Shown: positions 1-12,900, counted from the stretch's first letter. The stretch is 64,000 nucleotides of DNA from Cryptomeria japonica (GCF_030272615.1 NC_081414.1:783222119-783286118), one strand, 5' to 3'. Program-made: numbers and translations. The notes: generated by a model from the letters alone, not told the origin.

Positions 1-10
1 TAGAATCTGT

Positions 11-890
11 TTGGTGGATGGAAGGAAATTTCTCGATGGAATGAGACATGAGAATGTATGTTTTGCCTTAGTTCCTAAGAAGACTAAAAATCTAGAGAAT
101 GGAGAAGAACAACCGGAAGAGATAAAGGAGTTTCTGATAGAGTATGAAGAAATCATTTTAGATAATGTGCTTGATGGATTACCACCGGTAAGAAGAATCA
201 ATCATTACATGGACCTAATTCTCAAAGCTAGCCTGCCTAACAAAGATACACATCGAATAACATTGGTAGAGAATGGAGTTGAATAGACAAGTGCAGGAGT
301 TGTTGAAGAAAAGTTTGATCAAAGAAAGTCTGAGTCCCTATGTAGTACTAGCAATATTAGCATCTAAGAAGAATGGAGAATGGAGGATCTGTACCAATTC
401 TAGAGAAAGAAACAAGATCACAGTGAAATATCGATTTCCTTTGCCTAGGATGAATGACATAATGGACTTTTTGAGTGGATATCATCATATCAGGATCAGA
501 GAAGGAGATGAGTGGAAGACAAATGAAGGACTATATGAATGGTTGGTGATGCCTTTTGGGTTAACTAATGCACCGAGCACTTTCATGAGATTGACGAATG
601 AGCTATTGAAGAAATTATTGGGTAACTTTTTTATTGTATATTTGGATGACATTTTAATTTTCAGTAAGACAAAAGACGAGCATTTGTTGCATACAAGATA
701 AGTTTTGCAGAGGTTTAGAAAAGAAAAGGTGTTGATAAACCTTAAGAAGAGTACTTTCATGAATAAAGAGTTATTATATTTGGGATTTGTGATATCTGCT
801 GATGGGTTGAAGATAAAACTTGAGAAAGTAAAAGCAATTATTAAATGGCCTACACTGGAAAGCATTAGAGAGGTAAGATCATTTCATTGA
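11..890 (+). pseudogene. Degraded chromovirus reverse transcriptase
   Basis: Translated pieces match the plant gypsy RT: the pre-RT segment with GLPPVRRINH and DLILKASLPN (11-286), then [40 protein letters not shown] and the catalytic [11 protein letters not shown] (273-701), then the thumb with LGFVISADGLK (705-890). Frameshift near 273 and stops at 701 and 890. The segment that normally carries the first catalytic aspartate (FSKIDL type) is missing: the protein runs from MDFLSG straight into YHHIRIR. The AFKT-like residues after DEWKT are also gone. The enzyme would be inactive even without its stops. The apparent start codons are not biological, because this was an internal part of a polyprotein. 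Confidence 0.88.
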
Positions 891-1437
891 TTGGTTGGTT
901 TCTATCGAAAGTTTATTAGAAATTTCAGTTCTATTTGTGGTCCTATGACTGAGACAATGAGGGGAGATAAGAAAGAATTCAAGTGGACCAGCAAATCAAA
1001 CAAAAGTTTTGAACTATTGAAGTAGAAAGTGACCAAGCATCCCGTGTTATCTTTACTAGATTTCAACAAAGTATTTTAAGTTGATTATGATGCTAGTGGA
1101 ATAGTAATTGGAGCAGTCTTGAGTGAGGAAGGGAGAGCAGTAGCTTATTTTAGTGAGAAGTGGAATGATGCCCAAAGAAGATATTTAGTGTATGATTAGG
1201 AATTTTATGCCATAGTTCAAGCCTTGAAGAAATGGAGACATTACCTGTTACCTAAGGAGTTTGTGTTGTATACAGATCATCAAGTGTTGTAGTATTTGAA
1301 TAGTCAAAGTAAGTTGAACCAAAGACATATGAGATGGGTCACATTTTTGCAGTTACACCTTTATGTTGAAGCATAGGAGTGGGAAGTCAAACAAAGTTGT
1401 TGATGCATTGAGTAGAAGGAGGAATTTGTAGACAAAG
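891..1437 (+). pseudogene. Degraded gypsy RNase H and connection region
   Basis: Reading through stops in the frame following RT gives FYRKFIRNFSSICGPMTE, then VDYDASGIVIGAVLSEEGRA, a typical Ty3/gypsy RNase H start with the D-x-S-x-x-G pattern, then RRYLVYD and YTDHQVL followed by LNQRHMRW. At least five in-frame stops interrupt it. It lies directly between the RT and integrase remnants, as expected in a gypsy pol. It no longer encodes a usable protein. Confidence 0.8.
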
Positions 1438-2120
1438 ATGAAAGTGACAGTATTAAGATTTGAGGAGTTGAAGACCTTGTATGATGACCCAGATTTTGTT
1501 GAACCTTGGAAAGTATGTATAGAACCGATTATGGTAGATAGAAGCAAGTGGTTGGATTACTTCATTCAGGATGGGATGCTATTCAGAGGAGTTCAATTGT
1601 GTATACCTAAGATTTATATGAGGGAGAATTTGATAAAGGAGAAGCATACTGGAGGATTAGACAGACACTTTGGAGTTGCCAAAATAGTAGCATTGGCGAG
1701 TGAGCATTACTTTTGGCCCCTGCTTCATAAGGATGTTAGGAAATTTGTGCAGAGTTGCAGAACTTGTCGAGTTGCAAAAGGTAGTTGTCAGATTATGGGA
1801 TTGTATAAACCTTTGACAGTACCAGAGAAACCTTGGGAGGACATAAGCATGGATTTTATACTTGGATTACCTAAAACATAGAGAGGAAACAATTCTATAT
1901 TTGTGGTGGTGGATAGATTCACAAAGATGGCTCATTTCATACCTTGTAGGAAGGCAACAGATGTAGTGCATATAGCTGACCTATTTTTCAAAGAAGTGCT
2001 GAGATTGCATGGATTACCTAAGAGCATACTTGCAGACTGCTTGATACTAAGTTTGTTGGTTATTTTTGGTGAATAGTTTGGAAGAACATGAAGATAGATT
2101 TCAAATTAAGTTTTACTTTT
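1438..2120 (+). pseudogene. Chromovirus integrase, N-terminal half, cut by the TIR insertion
   Basis: 1438-1881 encodes the HHCC zinc-binding domain: a histidine pair around HTGGLDRHFG and a cysteine pair in SCRTCRVAKG, followed by the catalytic-core start with WEDISMDFILGLPKT (first D of the D-D-E triad). After a stop at 1879-1881 the same frame continues with [16 protein letters not shown] and [13 protein letters not shown] frameshift near 2040 leads to DTKFVGYFW. The reading ends at codons for S-F-T-F at 2118-2120, exactly where the GGGT terminal repeat of the inserted element begins. The rest of the core is found at 45558 and 49863. Confidence 0.88.
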
Positions 2121-2170
2121 GGGTATGTGCAGATTCATGGTGTGCCAAAACAGGCCCTTAAGTGGCAATG
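2121..2170 (+). repeat. Left terminal inverted repeat
   Basis: It begins GGGTATGTGCAGATTCATGG and contains TGCCAAAA and AGTGGCAATG. The reverse complement of 45518-45557 begins GGGTTAGTGTAGGATCAAGG and contains GCCAAAA and AGTGGCGATG. The left copy has about ten extra bases between the two shared blocks. Confidence 0.7.
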
Positions 2171-3111
2171 AAATTTCAAAAAAATCAGAGTTATGCAACT
2201 TGACATGAAAATTTGAATAAGTTATGAACATTATTTTTAAAATATGTAAGAAGAGAATATATAGAAAATTGAATGTAGTTTCTAAGATACTAGTTGTTTT
2301 TTGGAAAAGAAAAATCCTATTTAATGAAAATTTCAAATTTCAATGCAGTGGTACTAAAATTTCAGGAAAAAAATAAGTAGATGTATGTCTGACCACCCTA
2401 ATCACAATCAAATCTTAATATTTTTTTATAATATTTATAATATAAGTATTAGACTCATGTCCGGATGTGACACATATTTTTTTTTATTTTTTTATGAATT
2501 AAATAATTATTTATGATTTTTTTACTACAACTTTTTCAGAAATTCAGAAACTCCTACATTTGACCACCTTACCTTGGTCAAAACCTTATGAATTTTTTTT
2601 TTTTGAAATTTTCCCTATAGTAGACGAAGCATAGCATGTGACACATGTTTCGGTTTCAAAAAATGTTATACCGTTTGAAAGTTATGATTGTTTTTCAATC
2701 AATATATCAATCAGGACTATTGTCAAAATTCAATTAGAAAATAAATAATAATTATTTACTAAAGTCAAAATAAGACAAACCTTATATTGTTGGAAAGCTA
2801 GGAACATCCTTTAAAAACCCTTTTCATTTTATCAATTTTGGCTACAAAAAAAGTCATCAGCCACCAGTGTAAAGTCTGGATAATCAAGGAATACTGAAAA
2901 ACATGTTTTTCCAGTTGACTTTCTAGGCTTGTCACTTCCAAGCCTAATACCAAAGCATTCCCAAGCCGAAATTTGAAATTTCAAAATTTGAGTACAAAAA
3001 TTTGCGGTCCTCAAAGAATTTCCTTTTACCGCCATTTATGAAGTAAACTACCACATGGCAGAAATCTGATATCCGATTAAATCAGATATCAGATTTTATT
3101 GGTCATATTTT
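2171..3111. other. AT-rich subterminal region of the TIR element, no gene
   Basis: No credible coding sequence is visible. The segment holds T- and A-rich runs, CCAAGCC motifs near 2930-2970 and a palindromic cluster of ATCTGATATCCGAT type at 3064-3096. Similar motifs occur near the right side of the element (25570-25712 and about 45400), so they may be subterminal transposase-binding sites. That role is inferred only. Confidence 0.4.
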
Positions 3112-3250
3112 AGAGAGAGAGAGAAGGAGAGGTAGAGAGGGAGAAAGAGAGAGAGAAAGGAGGAGAGGGAGAGAGGGAGAAAGAGAGAGAGAGAGAGAGA
3201 CAGAGAGAGAGAGACAGAGAGAGATAGAGACAGAGAGAGAGGAGGAGAGG

Positions 3251-3314
<64 letters not shown>

Positions 3315-3387
3315 GGGAAAGATGGAGAGAGAGAGAGGAGGAGAGGGAGAGGGAGAGAGAGAGGTAGAGAGAGGAGAGGAAGAGAGG

Positions 3388-3454
<67 letters not shown>

Positions 3455-3565
3455 AGGAGAGGGAGGGAGGGAGAGAGAGAGAGAGGGAGAGAGAGAAGGA
3501 AGGAGAGGGAGAGAGAGAGAGAGAGGAGAGGGAGAGAGAGAGAGAGAGGGAGGGAGAGAGAGAGA
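3112..3565. repeat. (GA)n purine microsatellite, about 450 bp
   Basis: Almost pure AG dinucleotides with GGAG and GGGAG variants. It directly abuts the palindromic satellite. A matching but short (CT)n tract closes the other side of the satellite block at 15894-15966. The long Ser-Leu or Glu-Arg reading frames here are by-products of the repeat. Confidence 0.95.
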
Positions 3566-6500
3566 CCATAGGACCCCTTAGGACATAATCTGACCCCGTA
3601 GGACACAATATGACCCAAAGTGACCCAATATGTTGTCATTAGGGGTCACACGGTGTCCTAAGATATCATAAGGGTTCATGGGACACCATATAACCCCTAT
3701 GAACAACATATGACCCTTAACGACACCATCGGACCCCTTAAGACACCAAATCAGTTCATTAGGGGTCATATTGTGTCCTACAACCCCGTAAGACACAATA
3801 TGACCCCTAATGTTATTATTCGGTGTCTTAAGGGGTCGATTGGTGTTGTTAGGGGTAATATGTTGTCTTGTGACACCATAAGACCCCTTAAGACACAAAA
3901 TTGTGTCCTTAGGGGTCATATTGTGTCCTACGACCCTGTAAGACATAATATGACCCCTAACTACATGATTTGCTGTCTTAAGGGGTCCTATGGTGTCATA
4001 TGGTGTCCCATGAACCCTTATGACCTCTTAGGACACCATATAACCTCTAGTAACACCATATTGGGTTGCTTTGGGTCATATTGTGTCCTAAGGGGTCATA
4101 TTGTTTCTTAAGGGGTCCTATGGTGTCCCAAGACACCATACGACCCCTATGGACACCATATGACCCCTAATGAAACCAAATCATGTCATTAGGGGTCATA
4201 TTGTGTCCTATGACCCGTAAGACACAATATTACCCCTAATGACATGATTTGGTGTCTTAAGGGGTCCTATGGTGTCGTTAGGGGTCATATGGTGTCTTAT
4301 GACACCATAGGACCCCTTAAGACACCAAATCATGTCATTAGGGGTCATATTTACACCATAGGACCCCTTAACACACAATAAGACCCCTTAAGACAAAACA
4401 ATATGGTGTCATTAGGGGTCATATGGTGTCCTAAGAGGTCATTAGGGCTCATAGGACACCATATGACCCCTATGGACACCATATGACCCCTAACGACACC
4501 ATAGGACCCCTTAAGACACCAAATCATGTCGTTAGGGGTCATATTGTGGACTTCGACCCTGTAAGACATGATATGACCCCTAATGTTATGATTTGGTGTC
4601 TTAAGGGGTCCTATGGTTTCATATGGTGTCCCATGAACCCTTATGACCTCTTAGGACACCATATAACCTCTAGTAACACCATATTGGGTTGCTTTGGGTC
4701 ATATTGTGTCCTAAGGGGTCATATTGTTTCTTAAGGGGTCCTATGGTGTCCCAAGACACCATACGACCCCTATGGACACCATATGATCCCTAATGAAACC
4801 AAATCATGTCGTTAGGGGTCATATTGTGTCCTATGACCCCGTAAGACACAATATTACCCCCAATGACATGATTTGGTGTCTTAAGGGGTCCTATGGTGTC
4901 GTTAGGGGTCATATGGTGTCTTATGACACCATAGGACCCCTTAAGACACCAAATCATGTCATTAGGGGTCATATTTACACCATAGGACCCCTTAACACAC
5001 AATAAGACCCCTTAGGAAAAAACAATATGGTGTCATTAGGGGTCATATGGTGTCCTAAGAGGTCATTAGGGTTCATAGGACACCATATGGCCCCTATGGA
5101 CACCATATGACCCCTAACGACACCATAGGACCCCTTAAGACACCAAATCATGTCGTTAGGGGTCATATTGTGGACTACGACCCTGTAAGACATGATATGA
5201 CCCCTAATGTTATGATTTGGTGTCTTAAGGGGTCCTATGGTTTCATATGGTGTCCCATGAACCCTTATGACCTCTTAGGACACCATATAACACCTAGTGA
5301 CACCATATTGGGTTGCTTTGGGTCATATTGTGTCCTAAGGGGTCATATTGTGTCTTAAGGGGTCCTATGGTGTCCCAAGACACCATATGACCCCTAACGA
5401 AATGAAATCATTTCGTTAGGGGTTATATTGTGTCCTACAACCCCGTAAGACACAATATGACACCTAACGACATGATTTGGTGTCTTAAGGGGTCCTATGG
5501 TGTTGTTAGGGGTCATATGGTGTCTTATGACACCATAGGACCCCTTAAGACACCAAATCATGTTGTTAGGGGTCATATTTACACCATAGGACCCCTTAAG
5601 ACACAATATGATCCCTTAGGACACAACAATATGGTGTCATTACGGGTCATATGGTGTCCTAAGAGATCATAAGTATTCATGGAACACCATATGACCCCTA
5701 TGGACACCATATGACCCCTAATGACACCATAGGACCCCTTAAGACACCAAATCATGTCACTAGGGGTCATATTATGGACTACAACCCCATAAGACACAAT
5801 ATGACCCCTAATGTTATGATTTGGTGTCTTAAGGGGTCCTATGGTGTCATATGGTGTCCCATGAACCCTTATAACCTCTTAGGACACCATATGACCCCTA
5901 GTGACACCATATTGGGTCTCTTTGGGTCATATTGTGTCATTAGGGGTCATATTGTGTCTTAAGGGGTCCTATGGTGTCCCAAGACACCATATGATCCCTA
6001 TGGACACGATATGACCCCTAACGACACCAAATCATGTCGTTAGGGGTCATATTGTGTCCTACAACCCCATAAGACACAATATGACCCCTAAGGACATGAT
6101 TTTGTGTCTTAAGGGGTCCTATGGTGTCTTGTGACACCATAGGACCCCTTAAGACACCAAATCATGTCATTAGGGGTCATATTTACACCATAGGACCCCT
6201 TAAGACATAATATGACCCCTTAGGACACAACAATATGGTGTCATTAGGGGGTATATGGTGTCCTAAGAGGTCATAAGGGTTCATGGGACACCATTTGACC
6301 CCTATGGACACCATATGACTCCTAACGACATGATAGGACCCCTTAAGACACCAAATCATGTCGTTAGGTGTCATATTGTGTCCTACGACCCCATAAGACA
6401 CATTATGACCCCTAATGTTATGATTTGGTGTCTTAAGGGGTCCTATGGTGTCATATGGTGTCTCATGAACCCTTATGATCTCTTTGGACACCACATGACC

Positions 6501-7448
6501 CCTAGTGACACCATATTAGGTCACTTTGGGTCATATTGTGTCCTAAGGGGTCATATTGTGTCTTAAGGGGTCCTATGGTGTCCCAAGACACCATATGACC
6601 CCTATGGACACCATATGACCCCTAATGACCCCAAATCATGTCATTAGGGGTCATATTGTGTCCTACGAGCCTGTAAGACACAATATGACCCCTAATGACA
6701 TGATTTTGTGTCTTAAGGGGTCCTATGGTGTCGTTAGGGGTCATATGGTGTCTTGTGACACCATAGGACTCCTTAAGACACCAAATCATGTTGTTATGTA
6801 AATATGACACCTAACGACATGATTTGGTGTCTTAAGGGGTCCTATGGTGTCACAAGACTCCATATGACCCCTAACGACACCATAGGACCCCTTAAGACAC
6901 ATTATGAACCCTTAGGACACAACAATATGGTGTCATTAGGGGTCATATGGTGTCCTAAGAGTTCATAAGGGTTCATGGGACACCATATGACCCCTATGGA
7001 CACTATATGACCCCTAACGACACCATAGGACCCCTTAAGACAACAAATCATGTCGTTAGGGGTCATACTGTGTCCTACGACCCTATAAGACACAATATGA
7101 CCCCTAATGTTATGATTTGGTGTCTTAAGGGGTCCTATGGTGTCCCATGAACCCTTATGACCTCTTAGGACACCATATGACCCCTAGTGACACCATATTG
7201 TGTCCTAAGGGGTCATATTGTGTCTTAAGGGGTCCTATGGTGTCCCAAGACACCACATGACCCCTATGGACACCATATGACCCCTAACGACACCAAATCA
7301 TGTCGTTAGGGGTCATATTGTGTCCTACAACCCCGTAAGACACAATATGACCCCTAATGACATGATTTGGTGTCTTAAGGGGTCATATGGTGTTGTTAGG
7401 GGTCATATGGTGTCTCGTGACACCATAGGACCCCTTAAGACACCAAAT
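3566..7448. repeat. Palindromic GACACC/GACCCC satellite, left block
   Basis: The array consists of short modules such as GACACCATATGACCCC and its reverse complement GGGGTCATATGGTGTC, separated by TTAAG, CTAAG or TTAGG linkers. Both orientations alternate throughout, so the DNA is a string of nested palindromes. A higher-order unit repeats: equivalent points fall at 4483, 5107, 5711 and 6315, giving periods of 624, 604 and 604 bp, with less regular flanks. Because of the symmetry, the two strands translate into the same peptides (MTPNDMIWCLKGSYGV and DTIGPLKTPNHVIRGH). The array continues at 15305 after retrotransposon A. Confidence 0.92.
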
Positions 7449-7619
7449 TGTAGCGTCCTAAAATTGTGACACTTGCAATTTCGACTGCATTTTGGTCTTC
7501 ACGATGGCGACGCAACACGCAACCTGAATGGAGACCCCAAAACTTGCTCACGACACCAAAAACTGCATTTTTCAAGCACCTTGGCCTGAACCTCCTTGCA
7601 CCCCACTGTCCCGGAGGTG

Positions 7620-7712
7620 GGACCAGAGCGCCCAGCGCCCTGGTCCCTCAGGACCAGGGCACCCAGCGCCCTGGTCCTCCAGGACCATGGCGCCCAGCGC
7701 CCTGGTCCCTGG
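7620..7712. repeat. Three tandem 31-bp palindromes in the 5' LTR
   Basis: Each unit has the form GGACCAGGGCGC-CCA-GCGCCCTGGTCC, nearly its own reverse complement, and could form a hairpin. The 3' LTR carries only two units (14256-14317). The block lies about 120 bp upstream of the TATA box, so it may be a regulatory repeat. Confidence 0.85.
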
Positions 7713-7831
7713 GTCCTATTTTGGGCCCGGTCTCCTAAGTGATATCGGGTCTTTTTGATTGCAATTTGGAAATATACTTCCCTGGTCGGCCTAAGGTCAG
7801 GAAAATCAGTCTATCAGCCCTAATTGACAAG

Positions 7832-7839
7832 TATATAAA
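7832..7839 (+). promoter_or_regulatory. TATA box of element A 5' LTR
   Basis: The sequence GTATATAAAC sits mid-LTR and is followed by a pyrimidine-rich TTTTTCTCTCTC stretch. The identical motif is at 14437-14444 in the 3' LTR. Confidence 0.65.
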
Positions 7840-8726
7840 CTACATTTTTCTCTCTCATTTGGGATGAAGAGGATATGTGTACAAAGCGTGGAAACTATAC
7901 TCAAGCATTCAAGCATTCAAGCATTCAAGCATTCCTTCTAAGTCTCCATTCAAGGCTAAGTGTTGCATTCAAGACAAGGATTCAACCATTGAAGAGGAGA
8001 TCACTTACTACATGCTACATACAACATACTACATACTGCAACATACAACATCTAAACCTTCGCACATAAGGATACCAACATCCTTAGAACAAGGTATTAG
8101 TACTTGTTTTACATTACAGTCATTTACATTTACAGCTCTTGCTCATTTCTTGGTTAATTCCAAAACCGGGGTTTGACCTAAAGGCAAACCCCTAATCCCT
8201 AACCCCCCAATCGTCTTCGCTTTTCTGTGTGTAGGTTGCAGGTACGCGGCTGAGATTGAAGATCTGGAATCCTTGTGCAGAGACGAACCGATCCCCCTTC
8301 GTTTGACGGATTTTTCGGAGGACCGTGGTGCCAGGCGCCATCGTCCCGACAACTTTTGCTCAAATTTGCAGTACAGCGCCGTATCGACATTTTACTGCTA
8401 ATTCCAGGTCCGCAGCTTCATCCTATAACCTAAACTCAGTTTATGAGCGAATCTTTATGACTTTCTATGCATGCTTAGCTTAATTCTTCTATGCACATTC
8501 TTTACAAAAGAGGGTAGCCTTGCTTTCCTAACCCTTGAAATTCATTTAGCATCCAATCTTACATTGTATGGGATTGAATCTTATGAGTTTCAACCCCTCT
8601 TTTGAATGTAAAGTCTTCCCCCTAAGTGAAAACCCATCGAATCCTAGCAAACCTCCCTTCTCTCTCCTCGGAGTCGGAAGAGGGGAGAACAACTAGGGTT
8701 CGACTGCGATTTTCCGCTTTACATTT

Positions 8727-8746
8727 TGGTGAACCCGACGTGAACA
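8727..8746 (+). promoter_or_regulatory. Primer-binding site of element A
   Basis: TGGTGAACCCGACGTGAACA begins three bases after the LTR end. Its TGG start matches the CCA end of a tRNA. Element B has an almost identical site at 27155 (TGGTGAACTCGACATGAACT). The exact tRNA was not identified here. Confidence 0.75.
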
Positions 8747-9986
8747 TCCTTTCTGATTTTTCATGCTTAGATCGGAAAAGTTGATTACATTTCCATGTTT
8801 GATCTTTTGCAAAATTTTAGAGGTGATTGCATAAAAACCCTAAATTTTCTTTTTGAACATTGAACTTACGAAATGTTTAATTGTTAATGCTTGCTTCAGA
8901 TCTGCTTTTCTATTACAAATTATCAATTCGTGTCTGTACTTTACTTTTGAAAATTAAGTGGTTAAAAGTCAAAACCCTAATTTTTGAAACCCTCTTGATT
9001 CAACCTTTGTCCGACAATTTGACCGATCAAAACATCTCCAAATCAGCTGTAACTTTGGATTCTGCAATAAAATCACATTATCCTTCATCCCTGAAAATTT
9101 GGAAAAAAGTTGCGAGGACCGTGTTGCACTCCGAGCGCCATCGTCCCCGACATTTTTTCCGAAATTTCGGGAGCGACATCTTACTGTGTTTTTCTGCTAA
9201 AATCCAGAATTTTGGCTGATTTTATCAATTATAACACCTTCAAAATTACAGTCAAAGTTGGTCTTGCGATTGCTTGGTCTAAGGCTCCCAATCATTCAAA
9301 AATTGTCGAAATTAAAATTTTGTGTCAAAATTGCGTTTTTATTATCATAAATCTGAAAAGTGTGTCTACATTCATTCGAAATTTCAGTGCTTTATTCAAA
9401 TTCTTGCAATTTATGACTTTTGAAATTAAGTGCTTAATTACAACAACTTTGATTTCCGCTTTCAAAATTGAATTTTGCGTGAAATTGAGTCAATTTTTAA
9501 TTTTCAAAATTTGCATTGCTTTTGACATTCCCTCTAAAATCATAAAATTCAAAATTTCAGTTTCCCTCTCTTTTTCAAAATTCAAATTTTGCATTTTTCG
9601 ACAATCTTGATAGGGTTCAATTTTGAATTTGCAACTTTAATTTGGCCTATCTACAGATCGTAAAATCCCTCAATTTTTTCAGATTAGCTCTAAAATCACC
9701 ATACCTTTCATCCCTGCAAATTTCGAAAAAAGTTGCAAGGACCGTGTTGCACTCCGAGCGCCACGGTCCCGGACATTTTTTCCGAAATTTCGGGAGACTG
9801 TTGTGATTGTATTTAACAGCTTAAATCTGGAAGATTGGCTGGTTTTACTGAAAATTGCTACCTCTAAGATCAAAATCTTTTCTCTCTCTCTAGTGCATGA
9901 GTTTTACAACAACAAGCCCTACTTACACTATTCCCGTTAGATGAAGCCTTAGAATTAAGTCCTTCCGAGGTTTAACTACCGAGGAG
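8747..9986 (+). other. Untranslated leader of element A
   Basis: About 1.2 kb of AT-rich leader without a credible gene. Two copies of a roughly 70-bp block occur at about 9103-9175 and 9725-9797. Each has AGTTGC-AGGACCGTGTTGCA, GAGCGCCA and a CCGAAATTTCGG palindrome. A diverged third copy lies in the LTR near 8310-8372. Confidence 0.7.
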
Positions 9987-12900
9987 ATGGAACCTAATTT
10001 GAGTAGCCTTTTTAACGAGGATATGGGTAATTCCTCTAATCCTCCTAATGATGAAGAAGCTCCCCATGAAGTTTCTGTTGAACAACTTTCCAAATTGGAT
10101 AACCAATTTGACGATTTTCACCAATGGATGTCTCATGAGTATCCCGATAGTCAAGCTCTTCCTTTAATTGAGGGTCTAAAACGCATGCTTCAAAGTGATA
10201 AGAATGGAATTGATATTTTGCGTGGTATTTCACACATTGTGAATTCGAATATGATGCCTATGAAGAGTTGTGCTGAATCTTTAGGTTATACACAACCTCC
10301 TACACAAGTCAACCATTCTATTCCTTTGACCACTCCTATTGCTAGTATACCTACCTTTACATCAAACATCATGGCTACCTCTATACAAGACATTCCTCCT
10401 GTGATCACTAGTCATGGGGGCAATCCTCCCTCTTCTTCAATTAATCCTCTTCCTTCATTCAATCCAACTTCTTCGTACATTCCTTCAATGAATGTTCCTA
10501 TTACATCTTCACAAATGAACATGACGCAAGGGGGCAATTCATTTAACCATTCCGTTCCTCCTTGTAGTGTTCCTCCTATCCAGTCATCCCCTATGGTTGA
10601 CTATCATAGGGTCCCACCACCTTACTCTTTACCTTCTTTCAATAACATCACACCTCCATCTCAATCTAACACACCTAATATGAACTCTTCGACTGAAGCG
10701 ACCATTAACAATCTTGCACAAATTGTCTCTTCTTTATAGCAACAAATTGCCGCTATGAATCAATCTAAGTTTAGTGTGCCCACATTTGATGTTGCGAGCC
10801 CACTTTCTCTTGATATTGTTCGAGCTATCCCTCCTAAACATGTTGAAATTCCGCATTTTGAGCTTTATAATGGTAAAGGAGATCCTCTAACACATGTTAA
10901 GACTTTTCAAACAATTTGTACCGATTTTGCTTATGACCAAAGGTTGCTTGCAAAACTATTCACTAGAACATTAAGAGACAAAGCCTTACAATGGTATTGC
11001 TCGTTGCCTTCTTATTCTATTACTTCTTTCGAACAACTTGCAAATGCTTTCATTCAACAATTTCAAAACAATATAAGTCCTAAAGTTACTTTGATTGATT
11101 TAATGCATTGTAAACAAGGTGTTAAAGAAAAAGTGACTGATTTTATTGGTAGATATAAGCATTTGTATGCTCAAATTTCTTTTCCAGTGCCTGATAATGA
11201 TATTCAAAGAATCTTTATTTCTAATTTGCAAAAAGATATTTGAGACAAACTTCTGTTTTCTGAGTTTACTTCTTTCCAACAGTTGTGTGCCACTCTTCAC
11301 AATTATCAACTGAATGTGAGTCAAATGGAACAATCACATCCTATGGCTCCGAGTGATAAGGGTGATAGCAGTCAACAACCATTTGGGAAGTTTAAACCGA
11401 ACAGAGATTCCATCAAATTCAATGACAACATCATCAACAACAATGTGAATGCAGCATCAGGTGTGCCTCCTATTTCTAAATTTTTCAGGAAAGAAAGAAA
11501 GTATACTCCTTTGAATGAATCATTGCATGATATTATGAATAAGTTATTGGGACAAAATGTGCTTACTCTTCCTCCTGTACGACAAATTGATCCTACAAAG
11601 ATTACTTCACCTTATTTTGATCACAAAGCTTTTTGTCATTTTCATCGTCAGCCTGGTCATGATACTGAAAAATGTTTTTCTTTAAAGGGTAAAATTCAGG
11701 ATTTGATTGATAATAATACTATTTCTGTTTCTGGAGTGAATGATAAAGGCAACACATCTGTAGCTCCTCCTAACCAAAATCTTCAGATTTTCACTGATCC
11801 ATTGCCTTCTCATACCTCTAATGCAATTGAGGCTAATGATTCCTCTCTTTCATCTGATGGTCTTGTGTCTATGACTCCGAATGTGATTAACTTTGTTGAG
11901 CAGCAAGAAATCCCTAAAGAACCTTCCATCACATTTGATTCTAGTGAAACCATTAGAGCACCTGATGGTCCTTTATACATAGTTGCAAAAGTCAAGAATA
12001 CACCTTGCCGTGGAGTGCTTATTGATCCTTCGTGCATGGTTAATGTTATTACTGAAGAATTTCTTTTTACTTTGCCATTGAATCAAATGATCTATGACAA
12101 AACAGATGTGATTGTGAAACTATTTGATGCATTTTCTTCTCCTGCAATTGGTTCTATTACATTGCCTATTGAGGTCCATAACAAATCTCTTGATGTGAAC
12201 TTTGCTATTATTCCTTCTTCCGAACAATTTCGTGTGAAGCTTGGCTATCCTTGGCTATCTTCCATGAAGGCTATTGCTTCTCCTATTCATAAGTGTTTGA
12301 AATTTCCCCATAATGGTGAAGTTGTTACTGTCAATCATAGTCTCTTTAAACCAGCCGAAAGAACCTCTAGTGTTCCTATTGATTACTTTTGGCCTAAACA
12401 ATTCCAATCTCTTCCTCCACGAAGTGATCATCTTTTCAAATCTTATCAAAAGTGGAAAACAGATATGATCCTATCTTTAAGTGAACCTAGAACACCTAAA
12501 CTTGACATTCCTATCATTCTTGAGAAGGAAATTCTTCCTTTGAAAGACAAAACTAATGTCTTTTCTCAAGAAGATTCCCAACCCGTCCCCATGGATGTGA
12601 CTATGTCTATGCCTAATAAATCTTCTAAGAGTAGACCTATACCTCCTCGTCATGATGGACTTGGTCTTCTCCCTAAACCAAAAATTCCTCCTTTATATGG
12701 AGCAGTTCCTCTTCCTGCCTTTTATAGAGAGAAGAGACCTTCTTCTTCTCCTATTATCCAGCCTAAGAGACCACAACCTAAACACCCAAGTGATAAGGAT
12801 GAGAACATTCCTCCTCCTCTATCTTCTACACTTCCTACTAAGACTAGACGTAATCGTTCTGCATGCGAACGCCGACGAAAACGTCGTCTTAGGGCTCAAG

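Larger units (their letters stand above)
7449..8723 (+). repeat. 5' LTR of element A
   Basis: Starts TGTAGCGTCCTAAAATTG and ends CGCTTTACA. It contains three tandem 31-bp palindromic GGACCAGGGCGC units, a TATA box at 7832-7839, a CATTCAAG microsatellite near 7905-7936 and a GGACCGTG...GCGCC block near 8320. Its partner is 14085-15304. Confidence 0.93.

Noticed and set aside
3096-3639. Long Ser-Leu and Glu-Arg reading frames on both strands
   Set aside because: They are translations of the (GA)n microsatellite and carry no protein signal.
3566-7448. Dozens of similar ORFs (MTPNDMIWCLKGSYGV) as a possible gene family
   Set aside because: They recur with the palindromic satellite on both strands and end at random; the repetition is DNA-level.
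3566-7448. Regular repeats as a CRISPR array
   Set aside because: There are no unique spacers of uniform length and no cas genes, and the context is a plant nuclear genome.
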